Notes under the pieces: generated by a model
Told to the model about the DNA's origin: nothing
Databases searched by the model: none
What the model saw: the letters and a program-made list of their open reading frames with translations, nothing else
Program-made: the position numbers and the translations under genes
In this document: positions 1 through 4,820 of the stretch, in pieces
Numbering within the stretch: position 1 is the stretch's first letter
Layout: each line of letters starts with the position of its first letter
Source of the DNA: an uncultured Collinsella sp.
Lineage (GTDB): Bacteria > Actinomycetota > Coriobacteriia > Coriobacteriales > Coriobacteriaceae
Length of the DNA stretch: 8,506 nt
NCBI GenBank assembly: GCA_902489955.1
Contig: CABUBY010000073.1
Location: forward strand, 1-8,506
Direction of reading: 5' to 3'

Positions 1-2
1 CG

Positions 3-350
3 AGCCGCATCGACAATTATCTCGCCGGCTCCCCCATGGCAGGCCAGGGCTACAACTTTGCCGTCGCCGCTTGGAATACCGGTGTCGACCCCCGTTGGTC
101 CCCCGCCATCGCCTGCATCGAGAGCACCAAGGGTGCTTATTGCGCCAATTCTTATAACGCCTGGGGCTGGAGTGCACGTGGCGGCGGTTGGCGCAGCTTT
201 GGCAGCTGGAGCGAGGGCATCTCCGCTCACGTTGCCTATCTGGGCGCCAACTACGGCTCCACCCTTACCCCGGCTGCGGCCAAAAAGTACTGCCCGCCCA
301 CGTGGCAGGACTGGTACAACAAAGTCGCCGCTCAGATGAACCGCATCTAA
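3..350 (+). CDS. C-terminal part of a lysozyme-like cell-wall hydrolase (5' end outside window)
   Basis: The reading frame is open from the first complete codon (position 3) and continues through the ATG at 36, so this is the 3' end of a longer gene and 36 is not a real start. It ends in TAA at 348-350. The visible ~115 residues look like the lysozyme/glucosaminidase-like fold found at the C-terminus of secreted Coriobacteriia proteins. The stretch DPRWSPAIACIESTKG contains a candidate catalytic Glu (codon 120-122), followed by the NAWGW motif and an Ala/Trp-rich tail with KKYCPPTWQDWY. The likely role is cleavage of peptidoglycan glycan strands outside the cell. Signal peptide and repeat or binding domains, if present, lie upstream and cannot be seen. 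Two cysteines (in IACIES and GAYCANS) lie close together and might form a disulfide. The fold assignment is from motif resemblance only; the exact substrate bond is unknown. Confidence 0.7.
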   Translation, partial: SRIDNYLAGSPMAGQGYNFAVAAWNTGVDPRWSPAIACIESTKGAYCANSYNAWGWSARGGGWRSFGSWSEGISAHVAYLGANYGSTLTPAAAKKYCPPTWQDWYNKVAAQMNRI

Positions 351-360
351 GTGCAACTGC

Positions 361-389
361 AAAGGGCCCCAACGGGGCCCTTTTCTTTT
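361..389. terminator. Intrinsic terminator between convergent genes
   Basis: A perfect 10-bp inverted repeat, AAAGGGCCCC (361-370) and GGGGCCCTTT (374-383), has a 3-nt AAC loop and is followed on the plus strand by a T-rich run (381-389). It lies 11 nt after the stop of the hydrolase gene and is a strong Rho-independent terminator for it. The kinase gene on the minus strand stops at 390-388, inside the T-tract. The same hairpin would form in the kinase transcript just after its stop, but the minus-strand U-tract is only three long, so termination in that direction is probably weaker. Confidence 0.92.
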
Positions 390-1797
390 AGGTAGCGGAG
401 GTATCGACGACGCCGGTCGCATTGGCAACCGCGACTATGACGATCATGCATAGGAGCAGCACACCCAATGCCTTGAGCCAGAGTTTCGCGAGTTTCTTGC
501 CGCGATAGCTGTCGAGCAGTGCGAATCGCCGACGAAGACGGCGCTTATCGAGCAGCGCAAAATGCATAAGCACCATAAGGCCATCGACAAAGAAAAAATA
601 CTCGATTATGAGAAGCCACGTCGGGTAGCTTTGGTTTGCTCCCGTGGGGTGAAAGACGGCAAAGTGACTTCCGGCAAAGAACACAAGCAGCGAAAAGCAG
701 ACGAGCGTATTCCAAATGCGCCCCAGAGACTCCGGAACGCGAGAGAGCAGACCGCATGCAGCGGAGGCGGCAGGCCCAGGAAGCCCTGCAGGGTTCTGGA
801 GCCCTTGGGGCGTCAACACCGTCTCCGAGGCCGGAGTACGGACAGGCGCAGGCGCAGGAGGCCGCACGGGGCGACTTAGATCGTATGCCGCGCGCGTCGC
901 CCGTCCCAACGCTTCCGCGCTCGCAAAACGCTTGGCCGGGTCGAGCGCCATCGACATGCAGACGGCATCGGCAAGTGGAGTGGGAATGCCGCGTGCCTCG
1001 CATTGCTCGCGCATGTCGAGCCCTGGTTTAGGGTCGACTCCCGTCAAGCAGAAGAACAACAGGGCGCCAAGTGCGTAGACGTCGCTGCGCACGCTCGTCT
1101 GCCCAAACCCATACTGCTCGGGCGGCGCATAGGGCCGTGTCCCAAACTTGACGGTATCGGCATCGGCGCCATCGCGCCATACGCGCGCGATCCCCAAGTC
1201 GATAATCACCAGCGATGAAAACGTCAGGCCGTCATCAGGCGTATAGTTGGCACCTGTCACGATGATATTCGACGGCTTGAGGTCGCGATGGATCACCGGC
1301 GCCGACGTCTCCCCCGCCATTGCAAAACCGGCATGGAGCTCACCCACGGCATCGCATAGGGCAGGATACAATTCACGCGCATAATCGGGGGTGGCTCCCA
1401 GACGGTACACCAGCGCCCCGAGCGTCTCCCCTTCGATGTATTCCATAACCACGTTGAGCTCGTCGCCCACACGACGACAATCGACGATTCTGGGCAGGTG
1501 CTCAAAACGCCTGCCTGCCCGCTGAGCGGCAAACAGACGCTCGTATGCCCCGCCGATTTGAGCCGAAGCATCGATGCGTTTACGGACAAAGGGGCCGAGC
1601 GAACCACCGCCGGTTCCTTCAAAGTACACGAGCTCGGTTGTTTCAACGGACGAGCGCTTAAGTACACGCTCCACGCGATAGCTGTCGTCACGATCGAGCG
1701 ACGCCAGGTGCTCGGCAAGCGCTGCGGTCAACTCGTCATCGGAATATGTTGGGATCTGAGTATCCATAGCCTCCATCATAGCGCAGAGCGCAGACAC
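388..1797 (-). CDS. Membrane-tethered eukaryotic-type Ser/Thr protein kinase
   Basis: A Hanks-type kinase domain occupies roughly residues 40-305. Visible motifs are a Gly-rich stretch FEGTGGGSLG (59-68) with the likely ATP-binding Lys at 73, Glu86 as a candidate helix-C glutamate, hinge MEYIEGETL (118-126), catalytic HRDLKPSN (170-177), the metal-binding triad as DLG (200-202), GTRPYAPPEQ (219-228), SDVYALG (238-244) and the conserved Arg290. A Pro/Ala-rich linker (about 308-345) leads to three predicted membrane helices (about 363-383, 392-416, 443-462), so the kinase is cytoplasmic and anchored by its C-terminus. There is no PASTA or other extracellular sensor domain. It follows the HTH gene by 68 nt and is probably co-transcribed. 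The start is uncertain: 1797 is a GTG without a ribosome site; ATGs at 1779, 1776 and 1767 are alternatives, the last preceded by GGAGG but only 2 nt away. Substrates are unknown. Confidence 0.9.
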   Translation of the reverse strand: MSALCAMMEAMDTQIPTYSDDELTAALAEHLASLDRDDSYRVERVLKRSSVETTELVYFEGTGGGSLGPFVRKRIDASAQIGGAYERLFAAQRAGRRFEHLPRIVDCRRVGDELNVVMEYIEGETLGALVYRLGATPDYARELYPALCDAVGELHAGFAMAGETSAPVIHRDLKPSNIIVTGANYTPDDGLTFSSLVIIDLGIARVWRDGADADTVKFGTRPYAPPEQYGFGQTSVRSDVYALGALLFFCLTGVDPKPGLDMREQCEARGIPTPLADAVCMSMALDPAKRFASAEALGRATRAAYDLSRPVRPPAPAPVRTPASETVLTPQGLQNPAGLPGPAASAACGLLSRVPESLGRIWNTLVCFSLLVFFAGSHFAVFHPTGANQSYPTWLLIIEYFFFVDGLMVLMHFALLDKRRLRRRFALLDSYRGKKLAKLWLKALGVLLLCMIVIVAVANATGVVDTSAT

Positions 1798-1865
1798 CCC
1801 ATGGCATCCGCGCCCCGTTCGTTTGCATCGTTGTTCGACAGCTCCACCGGCTCAGATATCAGCCG

Positions 1866-2288
1866 CTAACTCACCGTCTCCTCGTCAAAGCGATACAGTT
1901 CCTCGTTGACCTTTTGGAGGCTGCACCCGCGATCGATGCAAAAGATGATAATCGCATCGCGGCGGTCCTTGCAGTTAAGGACGCTTACCCCGGCAGCCGT
2001 CAGCGCACGGTTAGTCTCTTTGAGCGTCAGCGCCATCGCAAAGGCAATCTGCAGCACCTTATTGCGACTCGGATGACGCGCACCGGTAAAGATCTGATAG
2101 CCAAAGGTCTCATTGAGATCGGCCATACGAACCACACGCGAGCGCTCCAAGCCCTTTTCCTGCAGTAGCTGCTTCAGGTAGTTCGAAAGCGACGGGGCGG
2201 CAAAGTCGTGCTCCCTGATATAGCCATCGATGTTCGGCGCATCGAGAAGTTCATTGAGCAACTCCTCGGTCAGCTTTTTATCGGGCAT
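1866..2288 (-). CDS. Small XRE-like helix-turn-helix protein
   Basis: The 140-residue protein has an acidic N-terminal segment (1-30) and a central region (about 36-104) that reads like a Cro/C1-type helix-turn-helix fold. It shows LKQLLQEKGL, then VVRMADLNETFGYQIFTGAR, then PSRNKVLQIAFAMALTL and LTAAGVSVL, close to the usual XRE pattern with its G-R-x-P-S segment. The C-terminal part (105-140) continues with RRDAIIIFCIDRGCS and has no motif I recognise. The start is well supported: GGAGGTGA lies 6 nt upstream (complement of 2295-2302). It sits 32 nt after the FxLYD gene and 68 nt before the Ser/Thr kinase gene, all on the minus strand. Gene pairs of a small HTH protein and a eukaryotic-like kinase suggest a phospho-controlled regulator or kinase adaptor, but that link is inference from context. 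Confidence 0.78.
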   Translation of the reverse strand: MPDKKLTEELLNELLDAPNIDGYIREHDFAAPSLSNYLKQLLQEKGLERSRVVRMADLNETFGYQIFTGARHPSRNKVLQIAFAMALTLKETNRALTAAGVSVLNCKDRRDAIIIFCIDRGCSLQKVNEELYRFDEETVS

Positions 2289-2320
2289 ACGACTTCACCT
2301 CCCCCAGTGCATGCAACATG

Positions 2321-2764
2321 CTAGAAACCACTTACGTCCGAACGCTCCCAGCTAGCAACCTGGTCGGGAGACACTGTACCCAGCGCCTCGAACTTCCAGG
2401 AGCCGCCCGCCTTCAGATGATTGGTGTTTGCAAGAGCCGTTCCAACCTGGTTGCCATCGGCATCATACAGAACATACTCAATCTGAATGTAGCTCTTTTC
2501 CTTGTCCGTGTTATTGGTCAGCGTGCCCGTGATCTTATAGGCAAACTGATTGGAGGTGTCTTCAGCCTCATCAGCAATGGTATACGGTTCTTGCGGTTCT
2601 TTTTGCTCCTCAGCCTGCTGTGTCGCCTCGGCAGGTTTTGCCGAATCGCTCGCAGACGAATCGGTTGAATTGCCACCCATAGAGCCCACGGCACCGACGA
2701 TAACCAGCACCACGATGACGCCTAGGACAATCTTGCCGATCGGCTTCTTTCCCTCTTTTGCCAT
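2321..2764 (-). CDS. Membrane-anchored FxLYD-domain protein
   Basis: A 147-residue protein. Residues 1-8 are basic, followed by one strongly hydrophobic helix (about 9-29, IGKIVLGVIVVLVIVGAV), so the N-terminus is inside and the rest outside. Residues 30-60 form a low-complexity Ser/Ala/Glu/Gln linker. Residues about 61-147 resemble an FxLYD-type beta-sandwich: AYKITGTLTNNTDKEKSYIQI, then the signature YVLYDADGNQVG (97-108), then LKAGGSWKFEA. Such domains are common on Gram-positive cell surfaces and their ligands are mostly unknown. No lipobox cysteine is present, so it is a membrane anchor rather than a lipoprotein. The start is supported by AAGGA 6 nt upstream, which lies inside a long stem (see the leader hairpin). 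It is probably the first gene of an operon with the HTH and kinase genes and might be the surface component of that system, but this is inference. Confidence 0.82.
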   Translation of the reverse strand: MAKEGKKPIGKIVLGVIVVLVIVGAVGSMGGNSTDSSASDSAKPAEATQQAEEQKEPQEPYTIADEAEDTSNQFAYKITGTLTNNTDKEKSYIQIEYVLYDADGNQVGTALANTNHLKAGGSWKFEALGTVSPDQVASWERSDVSGF

Positions 2765-2769
2765 TATTC

Positions 2770-2823
2770 ATCCTTCCTACGATCCGGCTACCGCGCCGGC
2801 ATACAGCACATCGTAGAAAGGAT
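2770..2823 (-). promoter_or_regulatory. Leader RNA hairpin burying the RBS of the FxLYD gene
   Basis: In the minus-strand transcript, the 14 nt at 2823-2810 can pair with all 14 nt at 2783-2770. Thirteen pairs are Watson-Crick and one is U-G. The intervening 26 nt contain a second stem, CCGGC (2799-2795) with GCCGG (2788-2784), stacked directly on the first. The 3' arm contains GGAAGGA, the only Shine-Dalgarno sequence of the FxLYD gene, ending 6 nt before its ATG. As read, the fold would hide the ribosome binding site. The one non-Watson-Crick position is a U-G wobble on the minus-strand RNA but a C-A mismatch on the plus-strand RNA, which favours a minus-strand RNA function. An RNA thermometer, protein-bound leader or DNA operator are all possible; no known riboswitch class is recognised. 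Confidence 0.55.
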
Positions 2824-2928
2824 TGAACTTGAATTCATTAGCTGAGAGCTAAGGCTGCAGTAAACGGCCAATGCAGTTATCCAAACGCCGAGCAAACGCA
2901 CTTTGCGCAACCGTCTGCTGGCAGCGCG

Positions 2929-3252
2929 TCAACCCACCGTTACGGATTCCCCAGTAAAGGCGCTGATCATCAACAGGACAAAGAACACCAGGTAGCTGGC
3001 ACTCAGCGGGTACGCAATAATCAGGAAGACGACCCAGCCGACAGTGGTTTTACCGTCGGCACGGCGTTGCTCGCGATTGCGGCAAAGCCAAATCGTCACG
3101 CCAATGGCCACAATCAGCAACACGAGTGCCGCTGCTGCCAACCCGGCAAGCGCAAACATTACGCCAATGCTCACAGCGATGACCGGAAGCAGCAGCAAAC
3201 CGCACCCGCATCCACCCGGACTATATACGGCTGATTGCCGACGTCGCCTCAT
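2929..3252 (-). CDS. Small polytopic membrane protein, unknown function
   Basis: A 107-residue protein with a very basic N-terminus (MRRRRQ), a Gly/Cys patch GGCGCG (13-18), a long hydrophobic block (about 19-56) that could hold one long or two membrane helices, a charged loop RNREQRRADGK (58-68), and a second hydrophobic block (about 71-99). Two to four membrane segments are likely. I chose the ATG at 3252 because GGAG lies 5 nt upstream. An in-frame GTG at 3258 overlaps the stop of the upstream gene but lacks its own ribosome site. The ATG starts 2 nt after the stop of the M20 amidohydrolase, so the two are almost certainly co-transcribed and translationally coupled. I do not recognise the family. 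The tight coupling does not by itself show a shared function. Confidence 0.7.
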   Translation of the reverse strand: MRRRRQSAVYSPGGCGCGLLLLPVIAVSIGVMFALAGLAAAALVLLIVAIGVTIWLCRNREQRRADGKTTVGWVVFLIIAYPLSASYLVFFVLLMISAFTGESVTVG

Positions 3253-3254
3253 CG

Positions 3255-4442
3255 TCACTCCATCACAAGCAATCGTTTGTAGACATCGAGGCCTTTGAGC
3301 AGAATTTCCTCGTCAAAGAGCATGCTATCGGTATGCAGAGCACTTGTGGCATAGGCGGGGCAGCCATCCGAATCACTCGGGTTGTCTTGGTCCTCTGGCA
3401 TACCCGTGCCCAGCAGGAAAAACACGCCCGGCAGATGGCGCTGATAGAACGCGAAATCCTCGGCGATCAGCAGCGGCTCGTCCACAAGTTGCAGCTCGGG
3501 CAAGGCAGGCGCAATGTGGGCAAACAACTCGGGATCGTTATCGACTGGCGGATAGCCCTCGGCAAAGTCGAGATCGTACGTACAGCCCGTTGCGGTGCAC
3601 GCCTCGTCGAGCGCACGGCGTACGCCCTCGCGCGCACGGTCGAACATGGCGTCCGTAAACACACGCAAGCTACCGGCAACATGGGCCTCCCCCGCCACCG
3701 CATTGCAGACGGTGCCTGCCTGCAGCAGGCCGAACTTGCCAATGCAGGGCTCATCGGCACCCAACTCGTCCATCAGCTCGCGCTCGGTAACCAAAAACTT
3801 CGCTGCCGCCAACGCGGCATCGTGTGACTCCTCAACCGGCACGCCATAGGTCTTAGCGATATGGATGCTCGTTCCGTGAATATGAATGTGCGTCTCGCTC
3901 GAACGCGCCAGCAGCGGACCGGAACAACTCGCCAACGTGCCGGCAGGCAGATCGGGCCACACATGGAAGCCGAAGATGCGGTCGGCCCCATAGCGCTCGA
4001 ACACACCGCTCTCGCATACCGTCTTGGCACCACCGGTCGTTTCCTCGGCCGGCTGGAACACAAAGAGAACGTTGCGCCTAATGGCGCCTGGCTGATCGCG
4101 AATCGTACGGTCGACATACGTCGCGGCGGCAAGCGCCATGGCCATGTGTCCGTCATGGCCGCAAGCGTGCATCTTGCCGGGATGGGTCGAGGCAAAGGCC
4201 GCTCCCGTCGCCTCCGCGATGGGCAGCGCATCCATATCGGCGCGAATCGCCGTGGCATGCGCGGCATCAACGCCGGCGTCGAAGAAAGCACAGACGCAGC
4301 TGGGGCAGGGATGGGTCACTTCACAGGCAAGCGAGGCGAGCACGCCCTCGATATAGGCAATGGTTTGCGGAAGATCGAAATCGAGCTCCGGAATGCGATG
4401 GAGATCGCGGCGATAGCGACGGAGTTCTTGGAGCTCGGTCAT
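3255..4442 (-). CDS. M20-family amidohydrolase, candidate N-acetyl-diaminopimelate deacetylase
   Basis: A 395-residue zinc or manganese amidohydrolase of the M20 (hippurate hydrolase/DapL/IAA-amino acid hydrolase) type. Motifs in order: LHRIPEL (14-20), RADMDALPI (67-75), HACGHDGH (92-99), FQPAEE (129-134), GFHVWP (158-163), AEDFAFY near the end, FFLLGTG, and ALHTDSM with His370. Expected metal ligands are Cys94, His96, Glu134, His160 and His370, with Glu133 as general base; all are present. The lid domain has GTSIHIAK (190-197) where many relatives have a GKGGH-type motif. The start is the ATG at 4442, preceded by GAAGGGA 6 nt upstream; an in-frame ATG at 4526 would add 28 atypical residues. 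It is divergent from a DAP operon that contains dapH but shows no deacetylase, so N-acetyl-LL-DAP deacetylase is the favoured substrate assignment. Other N-acyl amino acids remain possible. Confidence 0.85.
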   Translation of the reverse strand: MTELQELRRYRRDLHRIPELDFDLPQTIAYIEGVLASLACEVTHPCPSCVCAFFDAGVDAAHATAIRADMDALPIAEATGAAFASTHPGKMHACGHDGHMAMALAAATYVDRTIRDQPGAIRRNVLFVFQPAEETTGGAKTVCESGVFERYGADRIFGFHVWPDLPAGTLASCSGPLLARSSETHIHIHGTSIHIAKTYGVPVEESHDAALAAAKFLVTERELMDELGADEPCIGKFGLLQAGTVCNAVAGEAHVAGSLRVFTDAMFDRAREGVRRALDEACTATGCTYDLDFAEGYPPVDNDPELFAHIAPALPELQLVDEPLLIAEDFAFYQRHLPGVFFLLGTGMPEDQDNPSDSDGCPAYATSALHTDSMLFDEEILLKGLDVYKRLLVME

Positions 4443-4535
4443 AGAGGATCCCTTCGTGAGGCACATCTGTTGCAACTTATTGTGATACAGGATTGTGGCG
4501 CACATGTTTCCAGCATATCCCTGCATTTTTTAAAC

Positions 4536-4564
4536 GTTATATACGAATACTCTTGTTTGGTAAA
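4536..4564 (-). promoter_or_regulatory. Putative sigma-70-type promoter for the amidohydrolase gene
   Basis: Read on the minus strand, TTTACC (4564-4559) and TATAAC (4541-4536, five of six consensus bases) are separated by exactly 17 nt. Transcription would start near 4529, giving a leader of roughly 87 nt before the chosen ATG at 4442. The -35 match is moderate (four of six). The motif overlaps the divergent lysA promoter candidate. It is based on motif and spacing only. Confidence 0.5.
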
Positions 4565-4581
4565 GTGCAACGTGATAGGGT
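4553..4581 (+). promoter_or_regulatory. Putative promoter for the lysA-dapA-dapB-dapH operon
   Basis: TTGTTT (4553-4558) and TAGGGT (4576-4581) are separated by 17 nt. The -10 keeps the key T1, A2 and T6 positions but is weak elsewhere. The predicted start, about 4588-4590, lies just ahead of the first strand of the riboswitch P1 helix at 4593, which fits a transcript beginning with the aptamer. This placement is the main support; the hexamers alone would not be convincing. Confidence 0.45.
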
Positions 4582-4590
4582 CTTTACCAC

Positions 4591-4752
4591 TTGATAGAGG
4601 CGCGGGCACGAAGAGCCGCGGGCGAGCCGGCAGGCTTTGACCCCGTGGGGAGGCGAAACCCGCCGAACTGGGTTTTACGGGCACGAACAACCTGGTGGGC
4701 CTGTGGGAAACACCCACAGGACTGTCTGCAGCAATGCGGGAGCGCTATCCGG
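4591..4752 (+). ncRNA. Lysine riboswitch (L-box) aptamer
   Basis: The sequence follows the L-box pattern known upstream of lysine genes. It has TAGAGGCGC at the 5' side (4596-4604), GAAGAGCC next, GCCGAACTGGG (4662-4672) in the core, an 8-bp stem CCTGTGGG/CCCACAGG (4700-4707 with 4713-4720), the conserved ACTGTC (4721-4726), a 5-bp stem capped by a GCAA tetraloop (4726-4730 with 4735-4739), and the closing GGAGCGCTATC. Helix P1 is formed by GATAG (4593-4597) and CTATC (4745-4749). It precedes lysA-dapA, the expected target. Lysine binding would be expected to lower expression of the whole downstream operon. Confidence 0.92.
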
Positions 4753-4810
4753 ACATTGGGTCCACGCTATGCGGATTCGATGCGCAGATGGCGCCGTCTG
4801 GATAGCGAGG
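4743..4810 (+). promoter_or_regulatory. Expression platform of the lysine riboswitch
   Basis: CGCTATCC (4743-4750), which includes the 3' strand of P1, is fully complementary to GGATAGCG (4800-4807), directly before the AGG at 4808-4810 that may serve as the lysA ribosome site. A second CGCTAT copy (4765-4770) can pair with ATAGCG (4802-4807). A hairpin CAGATG-GCGC-CGTCTG (4785-4800) sits between. There is no GC hairpin followed by a U-run before the ATG, so control of translation is more likely than intrinsic termination. Which pairing is the on state cannot be decided from sequence alone. Confidence 0.5.
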
Positions 4811-4820
4811 TTTACGGGAC

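Noticed and set aside
1848..1865. Small inverted repeat CGGCT/AGCCG just after the HTH gene
   Set aside because: Only 5 bp with an 8-nt loop and no T-run on the minus strand, so it is not convincing as a terminator.
2842..2856. Short hairpin TTAGCT/AGCTAA between the membrane protein and FxLYD genes
   Set aside because: Six AT-rich base pairs with no U-tract; it could be chance. I see no clear terminator or convincing promoter in 2824-2928.
4443..4526. N-terminal extension of the amidohydrolase to the ATG at 4526
   Set aside because: The extra 28 residues do not resemble the family, the ATG lies only a few nt from the predicted transcription start, and the ATG at 4442 has a good ribosome site.
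3861..4640. Plus-strand open frame of 259 codons opposite the amidohydrolase
   Set aside because: It is the antisense of a gene with full catalytic motifs, and runs into the riboswitch; no ribosome site or domain is visible.
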